The position numbers and the translations under genes are program-made. 64,000 nucleotides of DNA from Ornithodoros turicata (lineage: Eukaryota > Arthropoda > Arachnida > Ixodida > Argasidae), in assembly GCF_037126465.1 (NCBI RefSeq), contig NC_088209.1:12718052-12782051 (forward strand), read 5' to 3'. The notes below the pieces were generated by a model. It had not been told where the DNA came from, ran no database searches, and saw only the letters and a program-made list of their open reading frames with translations. Below, piece after piece: positions 46,645-59,107 of the stretch (positions are counted from its first letter, which is position 1; each line of letters opens with the position of its first letter).

Positions 46645-48442
46645 ATCCACGGTGGCCGCATCCCATGGCGCTTCCCATTGCGCACGTGACTTCTCGTGGG
46701 CTGCCTCACTGGCGGCAGCGAGGGCGCTGCGGTGTCGGAGCGGCATGAGTTTCGGCATTCGCGGTGTCCCGTTTTCTCCGCTTCCGTTACCCTCTTCGCT
46801 GTGAAACTTTCAATGCAGATTCACATCGGTGCCAAGAACCGCCATTTACGTTTATCTGAGATAACCCCTTTAAATGATCAATCTCTCAAGCAGTCCATTG
46901 GAAGTTACCGTGGCAATATATTTTTGCTCTGCGCTGTATTGTCACTGCGCAATCAAATTTCCAAAAACAGTCTGAGAAAAGCAGCCGCTGCTTCTATCCG
47001 CTTGAGACACTCCGGGTCTACGTCACGAGTCACATGACAGGGGAATAGGCCACGGCACGACGTTCCCCTGATTCTCCGACAGGCACTTCTCAAGAGTGGA
47101 GGGTTTTGGAAACGTGTGCCGAACAGAGGCACCGCTCATGCGCTGAAGGTTACCTACGCGGCTACGCCCGTCGTCCTTTCGCAGGAGATCATTGTATTCG
47201 TTGCCGAACAGGCCGTAGAAATATGGCAGAATTAACGCGAATCCTTCGCGCTATTTCAGCAACAGCGGTAGCTGTGGAGTCCACCTGAGACATTACGATT
47301 GCGTCTGTGGAGATGAAAGAATCCGAACGTCTGCGCATGCGCTGTGGATGGGTGGATGAATCGTCGCTTTTCCGGACTGCAGCGTCAAAACGTCGCGCGT
47401 ACGCCATGGCCTTGCACACGCGGCGAAGAAACGCCAGCGAGGCGACAACCCGAAACGCATGGAACGCGTACGGAGCGAGTGACGCGAGCCACTGTTGCTA
47501 TATTCGTCGACCACAAATATCTGCTAGAACGTGCAGATGCTCTTCTTTCCTGTGGTTCCTGCGTTCCTTCATTACAGATGCTATTAAAATGTTCACGTAA
47601 ATTTAGTGTGATGGATAATGTCCCAAAAAGTTATGCGAGCTGCTCATACGCCACCTTGTCTGTCGCACGACGGCCATGGTTCTGTCTACTTCTCGGAAAA
47701 CGCGCCCAAACGCGCGCGAATATCCGTAGTCGACAGATTCCGGCGTACGCCCTCCGCGCGCGTTGAAAAACTGGTTTTTACGAGGTCACACGCATGCCGA
47801 GCGCGCGCGCGTCCTGAAAACGTCGGAAAAACGCTCCATGCGTTTAGCCCTGTGGGGAAGCGCCATGGGATGCGGCCACCGTGGATGCGTATCCTTTCAT
47901 GACATGCGTCCCGTTTAGTTCTCATTTCAACTTTATTGATCATTGTCTACGAATGCAATTCCGAAATTTGCTCCGTTAACGTCCTCATCTTTTTTTTTCT
48001 TTTTGTCACCATAAGAATTGGGTGTAAAGGAACGGGAGATACACGCGGTTGGACAATACAGCCCGGGTGTGCAATGTCTTCCCGCGTCTTCCAAAACGAT
48101 TCCAGACTCAAAAACTTCCAAAGCTGGCAGGTTGCACGGTGAAGAACGTGACTCTGCGACCATATGGGGACACACACCGGGTTGTGACGGAAGTGTGTGC
48201 GTGGCATGCACGACCATCTCTATAATACACGACCATAACACTCGCCCGTTCGTTTATGGGACTTCCGTCCGCGGCTCGAGGAGCGAGGGGGCGCCACTTG
48301 CCGTACCAGAAGAGCGCTTGTTGTAGCTCAGCTGTGTGCAACATGAGTGGTCTTCGTGCGTACTTGTTTGTGTATTATCGCAGGTTCTCTGAGAATCTGC
48401 AGCATTTCAGAGAGAGATGCTTTAAAGGTACGCAGTTATAGC

Positions 48443-48997
48443 CAGGGATCGGAACTGAAACTGAACCCGAACCGGAAACCCGAGAAAACCGTTATTTTCT
48501 GACGAACCCGAACCGAACCGAACCCGAACAATTTTTTTGCTTGTCCTGAGCCGAACCGGAAATGAACCGAAAAAAATTGATACGGTTACCGGTTCGGGAA
48601 TCGGTTCAGAGGTGAATTAATTGTACTACTGACCGACCTTTTTTTTTTTGCTCACCTGAACGGTTATCTCACACCTTTCACTTACAATCGTGTACGGTGA
48701 GCGTAAGCTTGCTTGCATGTAGCAAAATTACTGCACGTGGACCGGTTAAACCGATGCCGAAAAAAGTAACTGTTCCAATCCTTGTAAATGCCCCGACCGC
48801 TGACAGATTTTTTTTTGTCTGTGTATGTGCGGGGGGTGGGGGGTGGGGTTTCTCCCTGAGCCGAACCCGAACCGAACCGATATACCTGAACCGGTTCAAG
48901 CTGATAATTTCGGTTCAGCGGAGCTAAACCCGAACCGAACCAATATGCCTGAACCCGAACCCGAACCGGACCGAAAAAAATACCGGTTCCGATCCTT
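48443..48997. mobile_element. hAT-like element built of CCGAACCGAA repeats
   Basis: Left end CAGGGATCGGAACTG, right end CCGGTTCCGATCCTTTA; arrays of AACCCGAACCGAACC inside both ends. The other arm (near 45430) lacks it. The target duplication is eroded (GTTATAGC versus TTAGC). Confidence 0.78.
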
Positions 48998-49085
48998 TAG
49001 CAAACCTACCTGAGGCCGTTTGGCGAAACTAAATAAGCGGCGCTCTGGATAGGTGCGAAGGTTATAGTCGTGTATTAGAGAGATG

Positions 49086-50190
49086 GTCGTGGTGGCATGT
49101 AAACTAATTGCATGCATTATGAACATATTTCTTTGACGCTGTTAGTGGATCAATAAAAAAATCGTTCAAGATACACGGTAATATACATAATATGCAACAC
49201 TATGTTCATCATATCTGGTTCTGCAGCCGGTGATATGCCAAGAACTCTGGGCGCGATGATTATAAAGATAACTATGCTCTTTGAAGCCAAACAGTGATAA
49301 GACGTTGGTTAGGGACTTTTTATGAGCAGTACAGTAGTAGCACAAAAGTTTATATCGATATAGGTCGTGAACATTAATCAAAGTACGCGTTACGCATTAA
49401 TCCAGTACGACACAGTTTCGTATGTCAGTGTCTTCCACGCCTCGCGAACGCTTGGTGTCTCCGGGAGACTCTTCTACTGGCATTGAGCCAGAGAATGTGT
49501 AGCAACTAAAACGCACACAGAAGGCAAAAAAGTTAAAATGGCTCTTTGGCTCGAAAAGTGCTTCGAATTCTGGTACGCACGCAAGGGCATGGCGAGCTTT
49601 TCCTTTTGTGAGTCGGTGCTAAGGAGCTCCATCGATTTGTTTGCGTGGTCATCGACTCGGATCTTCGAAGGACTCGCCACATTAAGCACCTTGAAGTCAG
49701 GGCCCAGCGATGGATTTCCGCTATTCAACATCTTTTTGAACCAGAATGGGGCTGTGATCAGCGCTCCTTTCATGTAGTGCACAAAGCTTCGATGCGGGCG
49801 ATGTGCTTTATAACCTTCCAGACTTCCACAAAAATTACACGTCCTCACTGAATAGTCTTCGTGTGGCAGTGGGGGATGGTGATGAAGGTGAGAGACGGTG
49901 ATGACCAGAGGTGAGAGACGGTGAATGTCTCATAGCTACCCCCCGGTGCTACACGCCGCTACACCACAGCTACTACCCCGGAGGAGCCATCCTGCACAGT
50001 GACGAGAGCTGCGAGGTGTGGGTCTGGTAGTGGGAACATGTCCGGTCCCTGTCGTACTCGCAACGCTCGCAACGGCCCCTCGACTAACGGTCGATGAACG
50101 AGCTACGTCACATCTGACAGGCCGCGCAAAAGCATTTAAAGGTCAACATAATGGTACATGAGTTCGGTCGAAAGGTCAACCCAAGGTCAG
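49086..50190. other. Gene-free stretch with one protein-like minus frame
   Basis: A minus-strand frame (49474-49848) contains MLNSGNPSLGPDFKVLNVAS and later MPLRAYQNSKHFSSQ; no family recognised and the plus strand is open too. A short GAGAGACGGTGA repeat at 49891-49924. Confidence 0.3.
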
Positions 50191-50194
50191 ACAA

Positions 50195-50490
50195 CTTTTT
50201 TTTTATTGCGTGTTAGCGCCGCGAATCAACTGTGCCTGTGAGCGGCGTACAGGTGTGGACAGACGGAATGAGGACAGCAGGAAGGAGCGGGGACAGGGGA
50301 TAGTATGCGTCCTGGGCCGACTTCAGGGGAAACTGTGCCGACATTCGTCCGGAAAGTCTTCGAAAAAAACCCAGGGGAAAACCTCAGACAGCGCAGTCGG
50401 TGACAGGATTCGAACCCACCACCTCCCAGTCTTCAGCACGACCTCGGTTACCACCAACGAGTTGGACGCCGTAACCCACTCGGCCATGCC
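50195..50490 (-). mobile_element. tRNA-Ser-derived SINE, copy 4
   Basis: Reverse complement of the same SINE: GTTAGCGCCGCGAATCAACT at its 3' side, B box as GGATTCGAACCC, A box as CCACTCGGCCATGCCG. Most diverged of the four copies. Confidence 0.82.
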
Positions 50491-50926
50491 GCTTTCAGAC
50501 AACTTATCTGGGACTGTGCGCTACATATCCGTGTGTTTCGTCGGAACGAGCTTTTGCATGCACCGACTCAACGTCTATCACCTCTGCGACGACAGACGTG
50601 GAAATCGTCTAGCCAGTTGTCAAAGTCGTTCCCGTCGAGACCACTGGAGTTGGGCGAATCGCTCCGGGGTATTACCAGGCCAGGCGGCGGTGTCCCGCTG
50701 GGGTGGTCCCATTACGGGCAGCTGTGAATGGTCGATCGTTTCGAATGGGGGAAATCGTCGATTGCAGGGGAAAGATAATCGCACCGCCTCCGACCTGTGG
50801 CAGTTCGAAAGCGAAGTTTTCAATAAAAATTACCATGGGGATGGGGATAATCGGAGGCGCGAGACGGCGAATCAGTCTCCATCGTTTTGCTTGCAGACTT
50901 TGTCGCTGCCTTGGAGCTATACAAGA

Positions 50927-51325
50927 ATGGCCGAGACACGGCAAGTTCTGCCGGAAGCGGGAGAACTCCCGATTGATGGAGAAAGCTCAGCACTTCCTCC
51001 GTCTGCATGTACACGATCGGCGTCACTTTCTCGTCAGGAATATTCGATATCGTCCCAGAAACGACTTTTCTCGACTAGCGCAGACAATGCGTCCGAGTCT
51101 GACGTGCTTCACAACAAAGGATGTATAACACCGCCGAAGGTTCTACCGGTTCCGCCCATTATAATGGGTCTCCCGTACCTTCGGGAACGACGAGACCAAT
51201 TTCCCCTTTCACGTCCTTCCAGGCCAGTTTTATACTCTCGTAGAAAAGAAATTCTTCGATTCAATAGGGGTATATACACGGGTGGCGCTCGGAGAAATGG
51301 CAAGCGCCCGCATGGAGATTTGTAA
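50927..51325 (+). CDS. Uncertain open reading frame, 132 residues from an internal ATG
   Basis: This is the 3' part of the longest open frame in the window (371 codons, 50210-51325), whose 5' part runs through an antisense SINE. The ATG (AGAATGG) begins MAETRQVLPEAGELPIDGES and the product is rich in Ser, Arg and Pro with no recognised domain. A good acceptor (TTTTGCTTGCAG) lies at 50895, just upstream. GC content is raised here, which lengthens chance frames, and the minus strand is open as well. Treat as hypothetical. Confidence 0.2.
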   Translation: MAETRQVLPEAGELPIDGESSALPPSACTRSASLSRQEYSISSQKRLFSTSADNASESDVLHNKGCITPPKVLPVPPIIMGLPYLRERRDQFPLSRPSRPVLYSRRKEILRFNRGIYTGGARRNGKRPHGDL

Positions 51326-51345
51326 TGCCACCTGGAGGTACAGTG

Positions 51346-51969
51346 TAGAGCCCTGCACCATCCGCGGATGGAAGCGGATATCCGCGGATATCCGCAAGAT
51401 AATTGCGGATTCAGATGAAAATTTAGCACTTTCTGCGGTGTGCGGATCGGATGCGGATGGCTCGAGGTCGGATGCGGATCGGATGCGAAGACAGCGGATC
51501 GGATGCGGATACACCGCGTACTGTAATTTTTCCACCAGCAATTTATTTGTATTGCGCGCCGACAGCGAGCGCATGCTCTGGTTCACCTTTGACCATGGAC
51601 GGCCAAGACGGGAGCGGAGGCGTTCTGGCGTCTGGGAACCACGCGAGCACCTGCGACGTAGCGATCCACGCGTTCCAGAAGTCTCTCCATATCGCGTTTG
51701 TTGAAAGCTTTACCTCTGCTCGTCGTCGTGAGTCCTTCCGTGACAGCATGGAGGCACCCGAAACTATACCAACATGCTTCCGGCGGTCTTTACGCGTCCT
51801 TCGAAGCGTGCGGATTTTGCGGATCGGATGCGGATATTGCGTTTTGCTCAGCGGATCGGATGCGGATATAAACGGTTGTGTATGCTGCGGATGCGGATCG
51901 GATGCGGTAACGTGTGCGCGGATGCGGGTCGGATGCGGATGCCAAAAATCTCATCCGCGCAGGGCTCTA
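51346..51969. mobile_element. hAT non-autonomous element built of GCGGATCGGAT repeats
   Basis: Ends TAGAGCCCTGCACCATCCGC / GCGCAGGGCTCTA, exact 8-bp target duplication GTACAGTG (51338-51345 and 51970-51977). GCGGATCGGATGCGGAT units in arrays near both ends. Confidence 0.93.
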
Positions 51970-52059
51970 GTACAGTGCAAGGACGGTGACTTTTGCAACA
52001 AATCTCATCAATAGCTGCAGGACTTTACGCTATTCCCTTCTTAGTGTAACACATTGTCG

Positions 52060-52300
52060 ATCTTGGTCCTCGAGTATGGACAGCGTTCAGCGAATCCATG
52101 CCTGCACTACAAGCCGTTGAAAATACAGGCAAGCGAAGGAAAATCTGCCCCACGCGTGGTGACAGACATGCTGGCGAGACGATGTACGCTACGTGGGTTC
52201 CGAGACACTGTGGTACCGCGAGGAGTGAGCACGTTGACAGCACCGCGGAAATCCTCTCTTCTTGCAGACGGGGAGATGACCACCGTCTCATCCTTCGACG
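52060..52300 (+). pseudogene. LINE RNase H fragment
   Basis: Pieces in shifted frames recall LQAVENTGK and TWVPRHCGTARSEHVDSTAE, matching the LQAIE...WVPAHCGxxGNExAD pattern of the LINE at 38425. Ends where the next transposon starts. Confidence 0.65.
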
Positions 52301-52307
52301 GTTGGTA

Positions 52308-53547
52308 CAGTGCTGGACAAAAGTTTACGGAACGCGCGAGCGGCGTATTTTCTCTGAGCAGAGACACCCTAGCGGCGAGCGGAAGCGGGCGAGTCCACCC
52401 GTTCAGAGGGATGTAAGAGTGCGCTTGTGGCGACCCACCGTGGTAGTAGTGGTAACTTTGCTTTTGAGTGTAACGAACGCCAAAATGGTTTCGTTTTCGG
52501 TCTACTGCAACGAGCGGGAGAGGCTATCACGGGAAGGAAGTCTGGTAAGGCTGGTTCACACTGTCACGTTTACGCTTGCGGCTACGGGTTACGGGCGTTT
52601 ACGGTGGGGGTTGCCATGACGACGAAGAGACGGCGCCCGCAAGATCGTTTCCGCAAGGAGTTGAGGCAACTTCAACTTTTCTCCCGCAAGCTCCATAACC
52701 GTAAGCGCACTGGCCAATAGGATGACAGAAAAGTTCGGATGCCGTGCGTGCGTTTTGTCTCGCCCGTCTCCTTACAAAGATGGCGCAAACATTTGCTGTC
52801 TTAGAAGCTCTTATTCTCAAAGTTGAGAAGTTTCCCTGGCTATACAATAGCAAAAGAAGCGACTACAAGGATGCCACGAAAAAAGAAAACTCATGGATGA
52901 CAATTAGCATAGCAGTGGGTCTGTCAGGTGATTCGTCAGTGAATTCGCTCAGTGAATTCGTCCGAAGTAGCGAGTTGTACGTTGCACTGTCGACGATGGC
53001 GTTAAGTTAAGAACATTAACAGTTAACTGTTAAGAACATCGTCAAGGAATGTCTGATTGTCTTCTAAAGCAGCCGGCACCGGGACTCTGGACGCCATGCT
53101 GCTCTGTGGCTCTATTTCACTTTTCTTCGGAAGGATGGCGCTCTAGGAGGCCGCTCCTCATTGGAGGAACGGAGCGCCCAAAACGTAGTAATGTGAACGA
53201 TGGAGGAACGTAGCCGGCAACGAGATGGGTACTGCGTAAGCGCAACCCGTAGCCCGTAAGCGCGAACGTGGCAGTGTGAACCAGCCTTAAGATGAATTGA
53301 CGTGACAACTTCTCCGATAGCGGAGGGACTTCCACTCGCGCTCGGTGCAGCAGACCGAAAACGAAGCCATTTTGGCGTTCGTTACACTCAAAAGTAAAGT
53401 TACCACTACTACCACGGTGGGTCGCCACAAGCGCACTCTTTCATCCCTCTGAACGCGTGGACTCGCCCGCTTCCGCTCGCCGCTAGGGTGTCTCTGCACA
53501 GAGAAAATACGCCGCTCGCGCGTTCCGTAAACTTTTGTCCAGCACTG
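52308..53547. mobile_element. Tc1/mariner-like element with inverted arms of about 340 bp
   Basis: Ends CAGTGCTGGACAAAAGTTTA / TAAACTTTTGTCCAGCACTG, flanked by TA. The inverted arms share CACCGTGGTAGTAGTGGTAA and GACACCCTAGCGGCGAGCGG. The middle (52620-53210) carries no recognised transposase. Confidence 0.88.
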
Positions 53548-53555
53548 TACCAGTG

Positions 53556-53645
53556 TTGCGGAATGGGTCGATCCATTCAATTCATATTCCATTCCGAGGA
53601 GTGGTCGCGAGTCGAAATTCCATTCCTTTTAATTCCTCGGAATGA
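53556..53645. repeat. GGAAT/ATTCC-rich short repeat
   Basis: GCGGAATGGGTCGATCC, ATTCATATTCCATTCCGAGG and AATTCCTCGGAATGAAGAC form short inverted and direct copies; possibly a truncated end of an oligomer-type element. Confidence 0.5.
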
Positions 53646-54633
53646 AGACGCGAGGCTCATTTAGCGCTTCACTGCGACCAGCCGCGACAACAATATGCAA
53701 ACCGAAACCAATTAATTACTGCAACAAATGACCCACTTCGGTGGCAGATTTCTCTCTAAAAGGTTTCCACTGAAGGTTCCAAAAGTGGTAGTACCCGTTT
53801 TAATGCCGACAGCGCCCTGCTTTAGAAGTTGTATATATATTCTTTACGAAACTAATTTGAATTTTTATTTAAATAACGAGCGCCTCCCACTCATTCAGAC
53901 GGTGCGCAGCTTGCGTGGTGGTATCGGACAGATACTTGTAAAAAAGAAAGTTCGTCGATTGAAGCACCCGTCTGCGAATTATTTAGCCCGGGGATTTAAC
54001 TGAAACACCCGGTATATACATATGCATCTATGTGTGTAGTACGTTTTAAATTAACGCTAAAACACGCGCAAAGCGATTATAGCTATAACAAAAATGGAAA
54101 ACATCATCGCAGCAGAAAAACATCAGCCTCTGGAAAGAGACAATACCGCTGACAGAAATTTAGAACAAAATCGTTAAACCGCAGCAGAAAGTAACCGCCC
54201 TTTTGAGCAAAAGTTAGAACAAAACGTAATTAAAATTACCACTTTTTTAATACAGTAGTTGCTCGGGTACAGTAGTTAACTACTCCAAAAGTAATAGTAA
54301 TGACTAATAAGCAAGTAATAATAATTAATTGCAACAACTTAAATGTATCCTCAAGCAGCAGTCTATGTTGAGGGCGTAGTTTAAAGTTGCTGCCTGTAAA
54401 CCCAGCGTAAGAAGTGACAAAGGACGCCAGTACTTTCAATTAGGTAGTACCGTATTTTCCGGTGTATAACGCGCACCCCTAAAAACGGGCTGAATTTGAA
54501 AAACGTTCGATATATAACGCGCACCGCAATGTTGCTACAAACTTCTGTATACTGCCACCAGTATACACAATAAACAAAGGCGGTGTATCATATATGCATA
54601 TGCTTTGTTTGAAACACATTTCGTCAAACTTTG

Positions 54634-55415
54634 CAGACTTGTACAAAAACTGCGCAAAAGTGTTTAAAATAAGATACTAAATACTCTACGTAAAAAGTAT
54701 TTAAAATAGAGTACAAAATACTCAAAACTGAAAGTAATTTGAGTAGAGTACGATATACTCTCAGAAGTATTTAAGATACTCTTTAAAGTCCTTTAGTATT
54801 AGCAGTAAGTGAAACGCGTATTCTGAACGTGGTCGTACAAGTGAAAGGAATAAACTCAATCTGCCATGCTTAAGCATATCTTTTATTTTCAAGGTCTTGT
54901 GTCAAGTAATGCTTGGTGAACTTTGGTGAACCCAAGTAAACTTCGTTGATATTTTCTGACCCAAAACTTCGTATACCCTCGTGCATGTCAGCTCGCGACT
55001 TTCAACCTCCGGCGCGTGTTTATTGCTTTGGTGACCAAGGAAATAAATGCCGGGATTCTCTTGCACCTATAGTCCCCCTGGCAATATGAATAAGAAGCGT
55101 TTTCTGACGAAGTTGGCTACTGACAACAACGCTAAGGGTGGGGCCAGCCTATTGTACAGGAGGATAAATGACAGATTCCCGAATTCCCGCGAAAGAAAAA
55201 AAGAAGGTTAAGTTCCAGTGAGCTGAAAATCTTGACACAGTGTGCTTAATGAGGAAGGAAAGTATTTTGAGTACTGAATAGCAAATACCGAAAAAGGTAT
55301 TTCAAGTACGTTAAAAATACTTGTCGTAAGAAGTATTGAGTAGAGTACCAAAATACCGGAAAAAGTATTTAAAATACTGTATTTTGAGTACGTACTCAAG
55401 ATACGTACAAGTCTG
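54634..55415 (-). mobile_element. AAATACTTT-repeat element, copy 2 (inverted)
   Basis: Ends CAGACTTGTACAAAAACTG / GATACGTACAAGTCTG; arrays of AAAGTATTTAAAATA units at both ends and a shared interior with 31445-32263. Confidence 0.82.
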
Positions 55416-55785
55416 AGTCAAAGCTGTTAAACTCCGATGCAACAGAGTCGGTGTCCATAGCATACTTCAGCCTCCCCTCCGCTTTCGGTTTCGGTTTCGC
55501 GTGCCTTCTCAATCACGCGAGCCTTCTGAAATGCCTTTGAGAAAGCCTTTGGGAACGCCAGCCTTTGAGAACGTGTCGTGTGTGTTCCTTTGTGCTGCTT
55601 GTCTCAGGTTTTTCGTCGTTTTACAATGTACCAGTTCGCCTGCACCCTAGCACTTTTACCGTTCTGAAATGAATTCAGGATTATTGACAGCTCAACAGCA
55701 TCCTTAAGCAGTGTCATGTTCGGTGCCCTTTCGCCGGTTTTGTGAACTGACCCGCAGGAGGTTTGGGAGAAAGCCACAGCACACC

Positions 55786-56040
55786 CTACACTCTTAAAAA
55801 TGAACTTCACCGCATAGCACGCTCCTAGCCAACCATTATCTCAAATGATATCTTTATCTGCCCTGATTTGTTGAAAACAGGGGGCGTACGCCTTTTCTGT
55901 GACAATTATGAACAGCACAAGTGTCACAGCAATGGCGTACGCCCCCCGTTTTCAACAAATCAGGGCAGATAACGATATCATTCGAGATAATGGTTGGCTA
56001 GGAGCGTGCTATGCGGTGAAGTTCATTTTTAAGAGTGTAG
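55786..56040. mobile_element. Complete TACACTCTTAAAAATGAAC MITE
   Basis: Near-perfect palindrome of 255 bp: CTACACTCTTAAAAATGAAC / GTTCATTTTTAAGAGTGTAG, with inner arms GGGGGCGTACGCC / GGCGTACGCCCCC. Confidence 0.9.
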
Positions 56041-57126
56041 AAGAGGCTAGAATTTGTACGTCACCGACCTGAAAATGAGCTCCGCAGGAATATATTTCCG
56101 TGTATAACGCGCACCGTAAGATAACGCGCAGGACCTCTTCAGAACACATTTTCACTGTATAACGCGCGCGTTACACTTTTTCACTGTATAGGGCGGCACG
56201 AAACGTGTCATTTGACCATTATTTAAAAAAAAAAAACGGCTTAACGGAAAGATATGGGGTAAGCAGCTTTCTTCTGGCCATTCGGGTTGCCACCCAATAA
56301 TAATAGTTTCATCAATATGCCATTGAAATAAATTGAATTTTCCAAATTGAACTCGGAAATTTGCTAGTCAATGTAACGGCTTTCTTGCTAAATCAGGTAG
56401 ATTGTGGTTGAATTAGCCAAACCCACTGCAAAATACGTTACGTAGTACGGCTGTTATAAGTGATAAGTGAGTTTATTTTTTGTTCGGTACCTGCCAACAG
56501 CCAGAGGCCTTCTAGGCAGTGCACCAGTCAAAATTACAAAATACAGATACATAGGCAAAGGCCAAAATTCGCGCAAGTTATACAATACTGTGGAATTAAC
56601 AAATAATCGATACACATACAGACCTAAATTGTCTATAATTAGAGAAAATATCAAGATCCGCGCACACTATCTGATTATACAAAAGTTGCATTCGAGAAGT
56701 AGGTACTATTGAGTTACACACGGACGGGTAAAAAAGTAAATATCCAGAAAAGTCGTCCGAAAATTGGGGGTTTTATTTGCGCGTTTGTCAGTGACGCACT
56801 AAGTCGGCCGCAAAACGGCGGGGTGAGGAGGTCATATCACTAGCCACCTGACAGGAAAGGGAACAAGAGACGCCGCGTATGCGCAGATAAGCGGGTTTCC
56901 GATTGGTGGATGCAAAGGCTACCTTTCCCTTATTTTTCAGCTGCTCTGTCTATCAGGTGGAGAGTGGTATAGGACTGTTGCAGTATGGTGGGCTAGAAAT
57001 ACGGGTGTGCCAACCGGCCTATCCAATGCATGGGGAAGGGGGGGGGGGTCCCTCAAATGAAGGATAGATCGAGTCGTCGCTCGCAGCGAACCACACGGAT
57101 TCGCCACGAACTACAAAGGAAAACTA

Positions 57127-57573
57127 ATAGCGAATTCGGGTGGTCATTTCGTAGCAAAACGGCCGAGCGCTCGGAAATTGCTAGGTCGGCGACCGAGCTG
57201 GATCACGTGACCGTTGCCACCCGAACATGATTGCTAGGAATCTAGCGGTTTTAGCTACTTGGATCACGCTAGGGGCGCCGCGGTCGCAAATCTTCGAGTT
57301 TTGTCGTCTGCTAAACCACGTGATTTCATCATGCGGGCCAATGAGGACACTCGCCACCGTTGCAGTGCGGATGTGACGACATCGGATACAGTTGAGCAAT
57401 CTGCTGCTCGATCGTTTTGAGACCGGGCAAAAAAAGTGCTAGCTAGCAAATTCCGAGCGCTCGGAAAGCGCCACGCGAACATGCGAGATTTGCTTCGTTT
57501 TGACCAAGCGAACATGACTGCTCGAGATCTGGCAAAAAAAGTTGCTCCGAAATGACCACCCGAATTCGCCATA
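57127..57573 (-). mobile_element. Palindromic-ended MITE, copy 2 (inverted copy of 336-782)
   Basis: GCGAATTCGGGTGGTCATTT at the left and its inverse at the right; the interior closely matches copy 1 in reverse, including GTCGTCTGCT (57303) and CGCTAGGGGCG (57268). Confidence 0.88.
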
Positions 57574-58162
57574 AGTCTCCGCCTGTGTCACCGTGTAAGC
57601 AATAAAACATTTTTGATGTCGAAGCTTTCTTCAGCGGCAACTGTTCCTTCTGCTTGCATTTATGGTTGTCAATTAGGGGACAGTACGTCGAAGTCGTCAC
57701 GTGACAACGGCAGACGGGTGTGCCTAATGGCACACACCTGAACGTCTCGATGTGACAACACATGCCATGCTGTGGATGTTCGTTCGTCACCTTATCAGTA
57801 AAGCGCGTGGGCGTGTACATGTTTTGATTGCCAAGTTCGGTGAACAAGGAAATAAATAAGGAACGAAAAAAAAACGCTATCTCGTCTACTTCTTGCTTCG
57901 ACAGACGTAAAATGAAGGGGTTGTCGAGGAGTACTATTCCACTGGTGAAAATATTTCTAACATTGCTCCTTCTGCTTTCTTCGAGAGCTTATGCGCCATC
58001 GGTTTTATCCATGTCTAGATAGTTGATTGAGCAATGGAAAAAAAGTATACAAAAGGACATCACGTAAATGTTTCTTGTCAAACTGCAATACTGCTCGAGA
58101 ATCTTTGTCACAGTTTTGCGGCGTTTCGTATGAAACCTGTCCGTCGTGCCGTAAGTCATAAG

Positions 58163-58518
58163 TAGACCCTGATGTTTTAGGGTTAAACCCGATTTTTCCC
58201 CGAATTTGCACCCCGAATTGAGGTTCACCTATCTAGGGTTAAACCCGATTTCTACCTGCAAAACTGCACCTAGGCTAGGCACCTCAAGGCATCGACATAC
58301 TAGCTTCTCACAAAATATGAGACTGCCCCTTACTTCTGGCACTCTGGATAAACGGTACAGTGAACGTTTATTCTACAATAATGCCAGATTTCATCCCGAA
58401 CTTAGTCTGATGGTAATTTTTCTGCCCGAATTTGCATGAATTTTCAACATCAATTTATTGACCCGATTTCTACCCCCCGAATTTGGAAAAATATAAAACC
58501 CGAAAACTTCAGGGTCTA
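58163..58518. mobile_element. hAT MITE, CCCGAA family, copy with exact target duplication
   Basis: Ends TAGACCCTGATGTTTTAGGG / CCCGAAAACTTCAGGGTCTA; target duplication GTCATAAG (58155-58162 and 58519-58526). The body repeats AACCCGATTT and CCCCGAATT. Confidence 0.92.
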
Positions 58519-59107
58519 GTCATAAGTCGCAAGACATGCCACTGTCGTCATATGGTACTGCGTTAATGCTTGATAGAATAGATTGCTGTATAGAGTTTTT
58601 TGTTTCGTCGGGCTGCCACAGTTCAAAAGCAAACAAATAAAAAAGCAGTGAAGGCCAGCCGCGGTGATACCTGCAACAAAACAACTGATAACGAGTGACT
58701 CGTGTCCTTGTTTGTCCGTATCGCATCCCAAGCACTGACAGTCGCACACCAGCGCTCTTGGGCAAACTGTAGTGGAACATCACGTGACTTAGGAAAATCC
58801 GCCAGAGCGCGGCCCTATCGCGGACTTCAGCGTCCCTGGAGCATCCTTCATTTTTGGGTACCTACTTGCCGATTTGCACATCCGTATTTCTAGCCGTTTC
58901 TAGGTCGTTTCATCAGCGTGTTTTGCATGGTGTTTCAAACGGTATGGTGCCATCCACAAACGGTATCGCATCCACCCCGGTCGATTCCAAAACTTCAGTA
59001 CCACAATATTTGTCGGTGGTCTCTGATAAGAGTAGCAGAAACCCCAAGTGAATAGGTTGCGTATATGCTGAGCAATCTAATGAAATACATCGAAAGAGCA
59101 GACGGCT

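Larger units (their letters stand above)
45343..49085. mobile_element. Large inverted-repeat element with nested insertions
   Basis: The left arm (45343-46678) and right arm (47857-49085) are inverted copies once insertions are removed: both contain CATCTCTATAATACACGACC twice, GCTCTTCTGGTACGGCAAGT, AACGGAGCAAATTTCGGAAT and GCATCCCATGGCGCTTCCC. The left arm is interrupted at 45962-46644, the right at 48443-48997. The central 1.2 kb has no recognised protein. Confidence 0.8.

Noticed and set aside
48443..48997. CCGAACCGAA arrays as internal telomere-like sequence
   Set aside because: The units sit inside hAT-like ends and differ from the arthropod telomere unit TTAGG.
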